Positions 36,285 to 46,245 of a stretch of 64,000 nucleotides of DNA are shown here, one piece after another. The DNA is from Fredinandcohnia humi (GTDB lineage Bacteria; Bacillota; Bacilli; Bacillales; Bacillaceae_L). How positions within the stretch are numbered: the first letter of the stretch is position 1; every line of letters begins with the position of its first letter. Location: positions 7,340 through 71,339 of the forward strand of contig NZ_LMBW01000005.1 of NCBI RefSeq assembly GCF_001439915.1, written 5' to 3'. Position numbers and translations under genes: made by a program. Under the pieces are notes generated by a model. It had not been told where the DNA came from. It ran no database searches and saw nothing but the letters and a program-made list of their open reading frames with translations.

Positions 36285-37711
36285 TCTTCTTCGCCTCCTT
36301 TTTCACGATTCTTAAACCAATCTCTAAATCTTTCTTTGTTTGGTGCAGGGAAATCGCGTACATCTGTCCATTCCTTTAACATGCCGACACCCTTTGATAT
36401 TTTGTCACCTTGAGTAATTGGTTTTGTTAAAGCTGGTGCGAGTTTCGAACCCATTTGATAAAGAGAAGGAGATGAGGCCCCGAAACCAAAAGCTTTCATT
36501 AATAACTTTTCAGATACTGGTGTACGACCTTCCCTTTCCACGAGCAACTCACGATGTTTATGAATCAACTGATGAAGCGGGATTTTTACTGGACAAGCAT
36601 CTGTACATGCACCACAAAGGGTTGATGCATATGGTAATTCCTTGTGATCATCATAGCCTCCGAGCAATGGCGTTAATACAACACCAATTGGACCTGGATA
36701 AATCGATCCATAGGAATGACCGCCAACATGACGATATACGGGGCAAACATTAATACAAGCCGCGCAACGAATACATTGTAAAACGGACTGGAATTCCGTG
36801 CCTAGAATATTTGAACGCCCATTATCTACAATAACAAGATGGAAGTCTTCTGGCCCATCAACATCGCCTTCTTCACGGGGACCTGTTAATGTTGTGATGT
36901 AGCTTGTTAATTTTTGACCGACAGCACTTCTTGTTAACATTCCAACTAATACTTCCATTTCTTCAAAGGTTGGAACAAGACGCTCCATCCCCATAACGAC
37001 AACCTGTGTTTTTGGAAGGGCAGCGACTAGATCGGCATTTCCTTCGTTTGTTACGAGGGTAATTGAACCTGTTTCTGCAACTGCAAAGTTACATCCCGTA
37101 ATCCCCATGTCCGCCTGTAAAAACTCTTGGCGCAATGATTCTCTCGCAAACAAGGCAAGTTCTTCAGGCTTTTCCGATTTCTTGTAATCCATTTTATTCA
37201 CAAATACATCGCGGATTTGCTCTTTGTTTTTATGTAACGCCGGAACAACGATATGGGACGGTGGATCATGATCATCCATTTGCAGGATGTATTCGCCAAG
37301 ATCTGTTTCAATAACCCGGCAACCCGCTTCCTCGAGTTTTTGATTTAGACTGATTTCTTCAGTCACCATTGATTTTGCTTTGACAATGTTTTTTGCTTCC
37401 TTCTTTTTCGCAAGGTCACTGATGTATGTACTTGCTTCTTCGGCTGTCTGGGCGAAGTATACATGTCCGCCTCGATTTGCAACCTGTTCACTTAACTGGT
37501 ATAAGTAATAATCTAGATTTTCAAGGACGTGCTGGCGAATTTCTTCCCCATGGTTGCGCCATTCCTCCCAATTCCCCAATTCATCTGTAACCGCTTGCTT
37601 TCTTCCTTGAATTGTTTCCTGGGCTTTTGAGACCGCACCTCTCATGAAAGTGTTTTGAACTTCTTTCCCAACGCGGGTCTTAAATTTTTCATCACTGGTT
37701 TTTAATGCCAT
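36281..37711 (-). CDS. lutB: Lactate utilisation iron-sulphur protein B
   Basis: A 476-residue protein with an N-terminal LUD-like region and two 4Fe-4S clusters: [12 protein letters not shown] and [27 protein letters not shown] is the LutB signature. GGAGGG precedes the ATG. It lies 14 bp behind lutA and overlaps lutC, so the three are one operon. Confidence 0.94.
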   Translation of the reverse strand: MALKTSDEKFKTRVGKEVQNTFMRGAVSKAQETIQGRKQAVTDELGNWEEWRNHGEEIRQHVLENLDYYLYQLSEQVANRGGHVYFAQTAEEASTYISDLAKKKEAKNIVKAKSMVTEEISLNQKLEEAGCRVIETDLGEYILQMDDHDPPSHIVVPALHKNKEQIRDVFVNKMDYKKSEKPEELALFARESLRQEFLQADMGITGCNFAVAETGSITLVTNEGNADLVAALPKTQVVVMGMERLVPTFEEMEVLVGMLTRSAVGQKLTSYITTLTGPREEGDVDGPEDFHLVIVDNGRSNILGTEFQSVLQCIRCAACINVCPVYRHVGGHSYGSIYPGPIGVVLTPLLGGYDDHKELPYASTLCGACTDACPVKIPLHQLIHKHRELLVEREGRTPVSEKLLMKAFGFGASSPSLYQMGSKLAPALTKPITQGDKISKGVGMLKEWTDVRDFPAPNKERFRDWFKNREKGGEEE

Positions 37712-37725
37712 GTTTTCATCCCTCC

Positions 37726-38445
37726 TTAGTTTCGATGGTTTAGCACTTCTGCAATATGCAAGACTTCGATTGGTTTTCCAAGTTTATTGATTCTACCTCC
37801 AATATTCATCAAGCAACCTCCGTCAGCTCCAATGAGGTAGTCCGCTTCTGTTATCTCAACACACTGCACTTTTTCATCCACCATTTTCTCAGAGATTTGC
37901 CCCATTTTTACTGAGAATGTTCCGCCGAATCCACAGCAATTTTCCTTGCCTGAAAGCTCTACATATTCAACACCGTCAATTTTTTTTAATAGTTTAATAG
38001 GTGGTTCCTTTACACCTAATAGTCGAGTCATATGACAGGAGGTATGATAGGTAACCTTCCCTTTGAAAGTTGAACCGACATCTGTGATTTGGAGAACCTC
38101 TACAATAAATTGAGTCAATTCATATGTTTTCTTTGCTAGTTCACTTGCTTTTGGTTCCCAAACTGGGTCGCCTTTAAAAATATCTTTGTATTCGTGTAAC
38201 ATATTTGCACAAGATCCAGAAGGACATACAATGTATTCGGCATTTTCAAAGGTATCCATCATTTTTTTCATGGCTTTTTTAGTTTCTTTCACATATCCAC
38301 TATTATATGCAGGTTGTCCACAGCAAACCTGGTTTTCTGGAAACTCTACTTCACAACCGAGGTGCTCTAGTAGCTCTACAGTCGCTTTTCCCACATTTGT
38401 TTGAAACATATCAACAAGACAGGTAGCAAATAATGTGACTTTCAT
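37726..38445 (-). CDS. lutA: Lactate utilisation protein A
   Basis: A 239-residue protein with two CCG-type Fe-S/heterodisulphide-reductase motifs: [10 protein letters not shown] (about 41-50) and [14 protein letters not shown] at 38445 with AAAGGGGG; an upstream TTG frame would run through that site. It is first in lutABC. No lactate permease gene accompanies the operon in this window. Confidence 0.93.
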   Translation of the reverse strand: MKVTLFATCLVDMFQTNVGKATVELLEHLGCEVEFPENQVCCGQPAYNSGYVKETKKAMKKMMDTFENAEYIVCPSGSCANMLHEYKDIFKGDPVWEPKASELAKKTYELTQFIVEVLQITDVGSTFKGKVTYHTSCHMTRLLGVKEPPIKLLKKIDGVEYVELSGKENCCGFGGTFSVKMGQISEKMVDEKVQCVEITEADYLIGADGGCLMNIGGRINKLGKPIEVLHIAEVLNHRN

Positions 38446-38478
38446 TTTGTTTTCCCCCTTTAACAAAACTGATTAACA

Positions 38479-38493
38479 GGTCATCTGATGACC
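38479..38493 (-). promoter_or_regulatory. Probable LutR operator
   Basis: GGTCATCTGATGACC is a perfect 7-bp inverted repeat around one base. It lies between lutR and lutA in the style of FadR/GntR-family operators, placed to block a lutA promoter. Confidence 0.6.
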
Positions 38494-38539
38494 GTATTAT
38501 TAAAAACTATGATACTACTTTTTTACATGTTGTGAAAGG

Positions 38540-39262
38540 TTATTTTTGAGATTCCTCAAAAAAATGCACCAAGGTTTCCTTTACATTATTTAGATGGTTT
38601 AGCATTGCGCTTCGTGCTATATCTTCATTTCCTGCTGCAATCGCTTCATATATAGCAAGGTGTTCATTGTATAATCGAACCGTTGTTTTCTCCTTCGAAA
38701 ATAAGGTAATTCGTCGTGTTTCTCTCATCGTTTCTTGCATGAGATCGGAAACCTGCAATAATAAATTTGTTAACATTGGATTTTGGGTAGCTTCTGAAAC
38801 GGCAAGATGGAACTGGAGGTCCGATTTTTCGCCAAGTTCTTCATTGCCTAATGCTGCTTTCATACCATTCAATGCTGTTACCATTTTTTTAAGATTTTCA
38901 GGAGTATGCTTTTTCGCTGCTGTTGCGGCTGCCCCAGTTTCGATTATTTTTCGTACTTCAAGAAGGTGCATGACATCTTTTTGATTCATCAACATAGCTT
39001 GTGCCAATGAGAATGTGAGATCCCCCGCTTGGAATTCCTTTACATACGTCCCTTCTCCTTGACGCATTTCAATTAATCCCATTGCTTTGAGGGCGGTTAA
39101 TGCTTCACGAATTGCTGAGCGTCCAACTTGGAAATTTTCCGCAAGCTGTTGAACGGACTCAAGCTTTGTTCCGGGTTTTAATTTTCCAGAGCGTATCGCT
39201 TTTTGAAGTACTTCAGCAACCTCTTCATAGATTTTTTTCGGTTTGATCTTTTTGTATTCCAT
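38540..39262 (-). CDS. lutR: GntR/FadR-family regulator of lactate utilisation
   Basis: A 240-residue protein with an N-terminal winged helix (QQLAENFQVGRSAIREALTALKAMGLIE, then QGEGTYV) and a helical FCD effector domain with conserved His/Asp metal-binding residues (HLLEVRKIIETGAA, FHLAVSEATQNP). ATG at 39262 follows GGAGGAACATCC. Directly upstream of lutABC in the same direction, with a palindrome between. LutR of B. subtilis represses lutABC until lactate is present. Confidence 0.85.
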   Translation of the reverse strand: MEYKKIKPKKIYEEVAEVLQKAIRSGKLKPGTKLESVQQLAENFQVGRSAIREALTALKAMGLIEMRQGEGTYVKEFQAGDLTFSLAQAMLMNQKDVMHLLEVRKIIETGAAATAAKKHTPENLKKMVTALNGMKAALGNEELGEKSDLQFHLAVSEATQNPMLTNLLLQVSDLMQETMRETRRITLFSKEKTTVRLYNEHLAIYEAIAAGNEDIARSAMLNHLNNVKETLVHFFEESQK

Positions 39263-39588
39263 GGATGTTCCTCCATACAAATTAAACTTACAACTCAATT
39301 TTATTAAGTTATATTACCATATATCTTTTATAAAAGTGAACAGATTCAAATTTCTTCATCAGTTCTACATTAGATTTTAGATCAAATAATAAATAAATGC
39401 GAGCTTAAAATATGACACTCCTCTTTTTGTTCATCATTTATTTAGCATTTATTAGCCTAGGTTTAGCTGATTAATTGTTATGTGTAACCTAGGCCAAAAG
39501 TAAAAAGTGATTAAGGCAGAAGACATAACATCACCTACATATTGATTAAAGATTACTAGTCACGGGTAAATACTTAAAAGTTAGGCAT
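39263..39588. other. Gene-free stretch upstream of lutR
   Basis: Contains the lutR promoter region. I see no open frame with a ribosome binding site and no strong hairpin. Confidence 0.4.
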
Positions 39589-39667
39589 GATAAGGGCTGG
39601 ACATAAAAAGACCCAGAAATCGGAAATGTTATTTTCACGAAAACCGAATCTAAATTGAAATGGGTCT
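39589..39667. repeat. Dispersed repeat family B, copy 1
   Basis: GATAAGGGCTGGACATAAAA, AGACCCAGAAATCGGAAATG and TTATTTTCACGAAAAC recur almost unchanged at 52322-52380. Here the unit also ends in TGGGTCT, pairing with AGACCCA, so it can fold into a hairpin. Confidence 0.75.
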
Positions 39668-39801
39668 GCGTAAAATCTTGTGTAAGTAATATTTAACTAG
39701 CTTAAAATAGAGGGATTGGAGAATTTGGTTGAACGCATATTTAGTTTCTCCATTGTTTTGTTTGCTATTATGATATTTTTAGATTTGTGTGCTAAAAATA
39801 T

Positions 39802-39843
39802 AAAAGCCTGTGAAATTTTACGACAAAATTTCACAGGCTTTTT
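39802..39843 (-). terminator. Terminator of the alcohol dehydrogenase gene
   Basis: AAAAGCCTGTGAAATTTT pairs over 18 bp with AAAATTTCACAGGCTTTT around a 5-base loop (acgac), 55 bases behind the minus-strand gene. Fit for either direction. Confidence 0.8.
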
Positions 39844-39897
39844 CATTTTTGAGGATTGTTTTATCCCAACCTCTACCTTTATAAAGAAAACTTACAT

Positions 39898-40851
39898 TTA
39901 TTCAAATACTGCTACTAAGCGTCCTTTTACTTCATGATTTTTCAGTTTTTCTATACCTTTGTCGACTTCTTCAAACGGGATTGTGATAAGAGCTGGATTC
40001 ATTTTTCCAGTAGCGAAGCAATCATATACACCTTTTAAGTCTTCTACTGACCCACCATTACTTCCTAAAAGCTTAATTTCTTTTGTAATCATTAAATACG
40101 TGTTGATATTTGATTCTAATTTACCCATACCAACAATGACAACTGTTCCTTGAACTTTTACAGCTTCTAATGCATCAGAAGTTGTTTGTCCAAAACCAGC
40201 AAAGTCAACAATGACATCGCATTCTGCTTCTTTCATATCTAGAACAGTGTCGTAAACTTTATTAGCTCCTAGTTCTTCAGCAAGTTTTCGTGCTTCTGGA
40301 GATACATCTGTAGCGTATACTTCGCAACCTTTAATTAATGCCATTTGTAGAGCAAATTGACCAAGGCCACCGATACCGATAATTCCTAGTTTTGTACCTT
40401 CCTTTGCTTGTCCAATACTGAAAAGAGCACGATACGCTGTGATTCCAGCATCTGTTGAAGCTGCCCCTTCTACAAAGGAAACGCCTTCAGGAATGATCAC
40501 ACATTGGTTAGCAGGAACACGCACTTTTTCTGCATATCCTCCGTCATAGGTGTACCCAGCAGTTACTTTTGTTTCTCTATTCATTGGGTTAGCCCCAACG
40601 CGGTCTCCAACTTTAATACTTTCAACACCTTCACCCACTTCAATAACAACCCCAGCAAACTCATGTCCCATAATAACAGGACCATTTGGGAAAAGTGGCA
40701 TCCAACCTGGATCTTGTAATGCTGCAACGTCTGAATGGCATAGACCAGCAGCTTTCACGTCAATCACAACGTGTCCTGGAATCGCTTTCGGATCTACTTT
40801 TTCAATCAATTCTAGTGGTTTATTTGTACCTGAAAATAGCCAACCTCTCAT
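39898..40851 (-). CDS. Zinc-type alcohol dehydrogenase lacking the structural-zinc lobe
   Basis: A 317-residue medium-chain dehydrogenase, about 30 shorter than usual. Catalytic-zinc ligands Cys (AAGLCHSDV) and His-Glu (MGHEFAG) are present, as is the Rossmann motif GIGGLGQFALQMA. The four-Cys structural-zinc segment expected after DRVG is missing and replaced by ANPMNRETKVTAG. The usual third ligand Cys in the AxLLCAGxTxY region reads TDAGITAY. ATG precedes with GGAGGAGAT-like sequence. It is transcribed divergently from a TetR gene. Substrate unknown. Confidence 0.82.
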   Translation of the reverse strand: MRGWLFSGTNKPLELIEKVDPKAIPGHVVIDVKAAGLCHSDVAALQDPGWMPLFPNGPVIMGHEFAGVVIEVGEGVESIKVGDRVGANPMNRETKVTAGYTYDGGYAEKVRVPANQCVIIPEGVSFVEGAASTDAGITAYRALFSIGQAKEGTKLGIIGIGGLGQFALQMALIKGCEVYATDVSPEARKLAEELGANKVYDTVLDMKEAECDVIVDFAGFGQTTSDALEAVKVQGTVVIVGMGKLESNINTYLMITKEIKLLGSNGGSVEDLKGVYDCFATGKMNPALITIPFEEVDKGIEKLKNHEVKGRLVAVFE

Positions 40852-40947
40852 ACTATCTCCTCCAAATTGTTAAATCTTATTTTTTAATAATTCTAGCTAC
40901 ACTTATAGTTTACTAGGTTTCGCTTTCTGTATACCATCCTTAATATT

Positions 40948-40974
40948 TGCTATAATGTTGAAGAAACCAACATT
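40948..40974. promoter_or_regulatory. Promoter and operator between adh and the TetR gene
   Basis: TGCTATAAT (40948-40956) is an extended -10 for the plus-strand TetR gene. It overlaps the palindrome AATGTTG-aagaaac-CAACATT (40954-40974), a fitting TetR-family operator that could control both divergent genes. Confidence 0.55.
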
Positions 40975-41004
40975 TTCATCAAATCTGTCTAATAGGAGAG
41001 GAAT

Positions 41005-41601
41005 ATGATGAAATCCAATTCCACCCAAGCAATGCGGACAAAGAATTTCTTAAAAAATGCATTTATTGAAATGGTACATAAAAAGGGGTTTAGTGCTGTT
41101 ACGGTAAAGGACATCGTTGATTATGCGCAATATAATCGAACAACCTATTATGTGTATTATCAAAACATATATGAGCTTGTAGAAGTGTTAATGGATGAAA
41201 TGTTTGAAGCCATTCAGTATTACAGCATGTCTAAATACCAAAGCGATAGTCGGGTAAAAGTAGAAGAGTTAACAACAAACTCCTTCGATTTGTTGTATTA
41301 TATTTACGATCACCGTGATTACTTTACATTATTACTTTTAGAAGATACCTTGCCACACATTCACCAGCAACTGCCTGAAGCGATATTTAATTTATTGAAA
41401 AATAAATTTGATATTCAATACGATGTGTCTTCTGTTGATGATTACCACCAAAAGCGTTATATGGCATATGGTACGGCGGGGATAATTATGGACTGGATTG
41501 CGCATGATTTTGATGTGACACCCGGTGAAATGACAGATCGTCTCATACGTATTTTAAATACCTTTGCAAGAGGGTTTGTTATAAAAGAAATCGACACTTA
41601 A
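41005..41601 (+). CDS. TetR-family regulator
   Basis: A 198-residue protein. The N-terminal HTH FSAVTVKDIVDYAQYNRTTYYVYYQNIYEL (in two halves) is the TetR DNA-binding domain, followed by a helical ligand domain of the TetR_C type found with dihydroxyacetone-kinase regulators. GGAGAGGAAT precedes ATG-ATG. Divergent from the dehydrogenase and sharing a 153-bp control region, so it is the likely regulator of that gene. Confidence 0.87.
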   Translation: MMKSNSTQAMRTKNFLKNAFIEMVHKKGFSAVTVKDIVDYAQYNRTTYYVYYQNIYELVEVLMDEMFEAIQYYSMSKYQSDSRVKVEELTTNSFDLLYYIYDHRDYFTLLLLEDTLPHIHQQLPEAIFNLLKNKFDIQYDVSSVDDYHQKRYMAYGTAGIIMDWIAHDFDVTPGEMTDRLIRILNTFARGFVIKEIDT

Positions 41602-41760
41602 CAAACTTTAGAAATATGTATTTTCATATGTTGCGTGAATAGATAATTATTAATTACGAAATTTTTCTTCTATACAATTTGCCTTATCATATCAATGCAC
41701 GAATCTTCATGGAATACTAACACGAATTTAAGTAAAAAATCACATTTAATTGCAGTCAAA

Positions 41761-41806
41761 AACAGTAAAGAGCCTTTCCTTATGGAGAGGCTCTTTACTC
41801 ACTGTT
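41761..41806. terminator. Bidirectional terminator
   Basis: AGTAAAGAGCCT...AGGCTCTTTACT lies between the convergent TetR and Gfo/Idh/MocA genes, with an outer AACAGT/ACTGTT pairing. No gene is supported elsewhere in 41602-41930. Confidence 0.7.
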
Positions 41807-41930
41807 ACATCTGTTTTAATCTTTTCTTACAAGTAGTGAACAGCACTCCACCTGCTTTGATTAAAGGATTTAACGTAAAAGCCTTTATGGATGAAGTGTT
41901 AAATCTCTTTACGGAATTCAATTTTTTCTG

Positions 41931-43004
41931 TCATTCTATAATTACGGCTTCCTTTTGAGCTAACAAACAAAGTTCAGCGGCTTTAAATGCATGTTCTTGT
42001 GTCATTGCTCGTTCTGTCCTATTTAAACAATCTAAAATTAATTCACCAAAAAAGGGGTAACCAACCTTACCATTTAGCTCTAAGTGCTGTTCTCCTTCAT
42101 CGTTCACCAAAAATAGGTGATCACCATCTGGATTACGGGCAATATCAATATATTTTCTAAGTTCAATATAACCCTTTGTTCCTAAGATTGTTAATCTCCC
42201 ATCACCCCAAGCACCTAACCCAGCAGGTGTTAGCCAATCAACTCGGAAATAATTGGTGGCTCCGTTGTCTCCGAGCAAAGTTGCATCTCCGAAATCCTGA
42301 AATTCAGGATATTCTTTACAGTGATAGTTTGCCACCTTGCTATGTAGCAGCCTAGCATCCTTGCATCCTGCAAAAAATAGAAATTGCTCAATTTGATGGC
42401 TGCCGATGTCGCATAAGATACCCCCATATTTCTCCATTTGGAAAAACCATTCTGGACGCATATGCGCATTTAATCGATGCGGTCCTAAGCCAAGCACTTG
42501 AACGACTCGGCCAATTGCCCCATCTTGAATAAGTTGTCCTGCAAAAACAGAACTTTCAACATGTAAGCGTTCGCTATAATAAACCATGTATTTTTGTCCA
42601 GTAGTACGCACTTTCGACTTTGCTTGTTCCAATTGTTCAATAGAAGTAAAAGGAGTTTTATCAGTAAAGTAATCTTTACCATGCTCCATCACTTTAACCC
42701 CCAGTGGTCCCCGCTCTGAAGGAATAGCAGCTGCCGCTACAAGATGAACTTCTGTATCCTGTAAAATTTCTTGTTCAGAGCTAGCTACTTTCACACCAGG
42801 ATAAACCTCTAGAAATTGCTTTACTTTTTCAGGGTCTGGATCATAAACCCACTTTAATGTTGCTCCCGCTTCTAATAAACCATTACACTGGCCATAAATA
42901 TGCCCATGATCAAGTGCCATCGCGGCAAAAACAAACTCACCTCTGCCAACTACTGGACGTGGTTTTCCCTGTGGAGCATAATTCATTCCGTCGTTTTTTT
43001 GCAT
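41931..43004 (-). CDS. Gfo/Idh/MocA-family oxidoreductase (second of pair)
   Basis: A 357-residue NAD(P)-dependent dehydrogenase-like protein. The dinucleotide fold is atypical: ALDHGHIYGQCNGLLEAGA replaces GxGxxG. The family EKP motif reads DKTPFTS. The C-terminal half has the mixed sheet domain (YGGILCDIGSHQIEQFLFF). ATG at 43004 follows GAGGAG. It closes an operon with tctCBA and another family member. Weak cofactor motifs suggest a specialised carbohydrate dehydrogenase. Confidence 0.8.
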   Translation of the reverse strand: MQKNDGMNYAPQGKPRPVVGRGEFVFAAMALDHGHIYGQCNGLLEAGATLKWVYDPDPEKVKQFLEVYPGVKVASSEQEILQDTEVHLVAAAAIPSERGPLGVKVMEHGKDYFTDKTPFTSIEQLEQAKSKVRTTGQKYMVYYSERLHVESSVFAGQLIQDGAIGRVVQVLGLGPHRLNAHMRPEWFFQMEKYGGILCDIGSHQIEQFLFFAGCKDARLLHSKVANYHCKEYPEFQDFGDATLLGDNGATNYFRVDWLTPAGLGAWGDGRLTILGTKGYIELRKYIDIARNPDGDHLFLVNDEGEQHLELNGKVGYPFFGELILDCLNRTERAMTQEHAFKAAELCLLAQKEAVIIE

Positions 43005-43059
43005 TGTGATATTCTCCTCTATGACATTACGAAATTCCAATTTAGTAGTATATTATTTT

Positions 43060-44223
43060 CTATAAGTGTATTCTTTTACCTTCAGCTGCTGACCAATAAG
43101 CTGCATAAATTGCTTTCGTAGAATCATAGGCAAGGGAAAAATCCGATTTTGGTTTTCTTTCAAAAGCAACACATTCCATAAAATCCTGGAATTCGTCAAC
43201 ATAGCCTCTTACGTACTCTTCCATAGGACTTACAAACTGCCAGCCTTGTTTCGTTTCTACCTTTTCGCTAATGTATATATCCTCCAAATTCGTTTCATTA
43301 GCAAAATATGATAATGCGTGGTTGTTTGGTGTCATATTACAAATATGTGCACTTTCAGAAGTGAAAACTTCAACTATGTTTCTTATGCCACCAACAATCA
43401 TGTCACCAGCCATCACAGCAGCTTTTGTCCCGTCTGAAAAAGATATACTAACATTTGCCCAGTCTTCAACATCTACTGGTCGAGCTGCAATAACTCCGCG
43501 ATCTTGCTCATTTAAATGATTTGTGATGTTACCAACTTCCGCGACTATGCTCTCAATATGGATTTCTTCATTCCGTGCTTCGGCTTCAACCTGCTTCAAA
43601 TAAAGTACCGCTGATAATGGGTGGCATCCCTGACGGATTAATGCACCTCCACCTGTAAATGCCCATTGGGCAGCATGAGCAGCATGAGATCCACTGTGAC
43701 TCTCTTCACCTTTCAGTAAAAGAATCTTGCTTTTTCTCGCTTTGATAATCTCGGCACATTTACTTATCGACGGCGCATACACCCAATTCTCAGCATACAT
43801 GAATAACTTGCCACTTTGCTCGACCACTTCTTTCAATTTATTCATGCGGCCGATAACATCGAGATACATTTTTTCTTTTGAAACACTCGAACCAATATTG
43901 ATATCTCCTGTTCCATAAAAGCCTGTCATCGGTTTTTCACATATGACATGCTTTCCCGCCTCCATAGCACGAATAATCATTTCCTCGTGCAGGTGAGCTG
44001 GTGTGCAAATATCTACAACATCAATTTCTGGATCTTCCAGTAACTGTTCGAATCGGGAATATACCTTCTCGATGCTGTATTTTTCAGCAAATGACTGTAC
44101 CTTTTTATTTGTTGATGCCACAGCTTTTAAACATACATCTATTCCGAAAACCTTTTTATAACTATCGATGTGGATCGCTGCGATGAATCCGCTACCTACG
44201 ATACCGACATTTACTTTTTTCAT
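43060..44223 (-). CDS. Gfo/Idh/MocA-family oxidoreductase (first of pair)
   Basis: A 387-residue protein with a normal NAD(P)-binding start, VGIVGSGFIAAIHIDSY, and VICEKPMTG, the EKP catalytic motif. The C-terminal domain follows ALIRQGCHPLSAVLYL, containing the His of G-x-x-x-D/C-x-x-x-H. These enzymes oxidise sugars, sugar acids or inositols. It starts 6 bp behind tctA and is 55 bp before the second family member. The transporter suggests an acidic substrate. Confidence 0.86.
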   Translation of the reverse strand: MKKVNVGIVGSGFIAAIHIDSYKKVFGIDVCLKAVASTNKKVQSFAEKYSIEKVYSRFEQLLEDPEIDVVDICTPAHLHEEMIIRAMEAGKHVICEKPMTGFYGTGDINIGSSVSKEKMYLDVIGRMNKLKEVVEQSGKLFMYAENWVYAPSISKCAEIIKARKSKILLLKGEESHSGSHAAHAAQWAFTGGGALIRQGCHPLSAVLYLKQVEAEARNEEIHIESIVAEVGNITNHLNEQDRGVIAARPVDVEDWANVSISFSDGTKAAVMAGDMIVGGIRNIVEVFTSESAHICNMTPNNHALSYFANETNLEDIYISEKVETKQGWQFVSPMEEYVRGYVDEFQDFMECVAFERKPKSDFSLAYDSTKAIYAAYWSAAEGKRIHL

Positions 44224-44229
44224 TTATTG

Positions 44230-45750
44230 TCACCCCGAGATGCTTTTTTTCTTTGAAAAGATAGGCTTTATCTTATCAAAGACTTTGAACTGTGCTAAGA
44301 TCATTAAGATAATGGCAATTACAAAAACAATACAAATAGGTCTTGTAAAGAATGGTAGAAGACTACCATCGGATAATACTAATGCACGTCTTAAATTTGA
44401 ATCAGCCATTGGACCAAGAACGACCCCAAGTAAAAATGGTGCAGCTGGATAATCCATATTCGACAATATTAGTCCGATTATTCCGAAAACAAACATCATA
44501 TAAACACTCGTGATTGAATTATCAATGACGAAAGAACCAACTGCACAAAATACAAAGACAATCGGCATTAAAATCTTTTTATCAAAACGAAGAACCTTTA
44601 CCGTGTATCTTGATACAAATAGTCCTAAAAGGAGCATAACAAAAGCACTTGCTACCAAATAAATACTCATTGTATAGATAAAACCTGGTGATTCGCTCAT
44701 CAACAAAGGTCCTGGTCGATAACCATGTAACCATAAAGCCGCTAGTAAAACTGCAGAGGATGTACTACCAGGAACAGCTAGGGTCAGTACAGGAATTAAG
44801 TTTCCGCCTATTGTCGCATTAATTCCAGTCTCAGCAGCAATAACTCCTTCGTAAGATCCCTTACCGAACTCTTCTTTCTTTTTACTTCGCATTTTTGCTG
44901 CCCAATACGATAACCAACCTGCCACATCTTCACCGACTCCAGGAAAAATTCCTACAAAAACCCCAAGGAAGCCAGACCTAGTTACTGTAGATATTTTTCC
45001 TTTTAAAATCGAAAGTCCTTTTTTTACTCTGAGCTCAATCACTTCTTTAACAGCTTTCATTTCTTGTTTCTTGAATGAGTTTACAATTTCCGGAAATCCA
45101 AATAAACCAATCATAATAGGAATTAATGGTATTCCCCCTATTAAGGCCATGCTATCAAAAGTGAATCTAGGATACGAGTTCAATGAGTCTAATCCTATTT
45201 GCGCAACAAACAACCCAATTATTCCGGAAATCCACCCTTTTAATGAGTCACCTCCAGATGTTAAACTACCACAGATCATAACACCGAATACCGCAAGTAA
45301 AAAGAACTCCCAGGAACCGAATTTTAAAGATAGCATACCGAGAAGCGGGGTAAGCACCAAGACACAAACTGCCCCAAACAAGGTGCCAAGAAAGGCAGAG
45401 GCATTTCCTAGAAAAATGCCTAATCCCGCCTCTCCCCTTTGTCCAATCTTATAACCATCAACTGCTGTTGCTGCTGAAGCTGGTGTTCCTGGTATATTTA
45501 ATAGAATTGCAGTTTGTACTCCGCCTGATATTGCACCAACATACACGCCGATTAATGAAAGAATCGCTGTCTCTGGTCCAATCCCATACGTCAATCCAGT
45601 CAAAAGAGCAATTGCCATTGTAGAAGTTAACCCTGGCAGTACTCCTACTAGTAAACCGAAAAACACCGCAAGCACTAATGTCAGAAGATTAACAGGCGTA
45701 AAAAGTTGATATAGCGTGTCAAAAATATATTGTAAGGCCATGTTACTCAA
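44230..45750 (-). CDS. tctA: Tripartite tricarboxylate transporter permease TctA
   Basis: A 506-residue protein with about 12 hydrophobic segments. VGVLPGLTSTMAIALLTGLT and the repeated GVFVGIFPGVGEDVAGWLSY and TLAVPGSTSSAVLLAAL blocks are TctA signatures. The start is probably TTG at 45750 (AAGGA before it); ATG at 45741 is the alternative. It is the channel-forming subunit for a carboxylate taken up with sodium or protons. Confidence 0.92.
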   Translation of the reverse strand: MSNMALQYIFDTLYQLFTPVNLLTLVLAVFFGLLVGVLPGLTSTMAIALLTGLTYGIGPETAILSLIGVYVGAISGGVQTAILLNIPGTPASAATAVDGYKIGQRGEAGLGIFLGNASAFLGTLFGAVCVLVLTPLLGMLSLKFGSWEFFLLAVFGVMICGSLTSGGDSLKGWISGIIGLFVAQIGLDSLNSYPRFTFDSMALIGGIPLIPIMIGLFGFPEIVNSFKKQEMKAVKEVIELRVKKGLSILKGKISTVTRSGFLGVFVGIFPGVGEDVAGWLSYWAAKMRSKKKEEFGKGSYEGVIAAETGINATIGGNLIPVLTLAVPGSTSSAVLLAALWLHGYRPGPLLMSESPGFIYTMSIYLVASAFVMLLLGLFVSRYTVKVLRFDKKILMPIVFVFCAVGSFVIDNSITSVYMMFVFGIIGLILSNMDYPAAPFLLGVVLGPMADSNLRRALVLSDGSLLPFFTRPICIVFVIAIILMILAQFKVFDKIKPIFSKKKSISG

Positions 45751-45759
45751 CTTCTTTCC

Positions 45760-46242
45760 TTAAGGTAATGGTACTTTAAATATAATTTGAAAAAGTGTAA
45801 AAATTGACCCGCTCACACAAATTGAAATGATTGATATTTTAAGAATAGAGCCAGCATCCATCACTTTCATCAAAATAAACAGAAATATGAACGAAGATAG
45901 TAAAAATGGAAATCTAGGAAGTAAGATAAAGACGAATAAACCAAGTATTAAAATCCCTAACAGCATATTATGAATTTCTTTTGACTTAATAAATTCGCCT
46001 AACCACTGCCTAACTGCACGAACATTTTCTCTAAATCCTACTTTTTTTAAACTCTTAACAAATAATAATACTGAGCATAACATCAACATACTTCCAAGAA
46101 ATAATGTAAGAAGTCCAGGTGATGCGTACAGCCGACCTCCTACTTCTCCATGAATTCTTATGCTTTCCGCAATGATATAGCTTGAAATCAGAAACATACC
46201 GATAGAAGATATGAAATCGAGATGTTTTATCTGTGTTTCCAT
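45760..46242 (-). CDS. tctB: Tripartite tricarboxylate transporter small subunit TctB
   Basis: A 160-residue protein with four membrane helices, the size and pattern of TctB. AAAGGTG precedes the ATG. It is 3 bp behind tctC and 9 bp before tctA. Confidence 0.88.
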   Translation of the reverse strand: METQIKHLDFISSIGMFLISSYIIAESIRIHGEVGGRLYASPGLLTLFLGSMLMLCSVLLFVKSLKKVGFRENVRAVRQWLGEFIKSKEIHNMLLGILILGLFVFILLPRFPFLLSSFIFLFILMKVMDAGSILKISIISICVSGSIFTLFQIIFKVPLP

Positions 46243-46245
46243 TTG

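Noticed and set aside
39716-39937. 73-codon plus-strand frame
   Set aside because: It runs through an 18-bp terminator stem and into the end of the dehydrogenase gene, and its product is low-complexity.
41695-41958. 87-codon plus-strand frame
   Set aside because: It crosses the bidirectional terminator and overlaps the end of the oxidoreductase gene.
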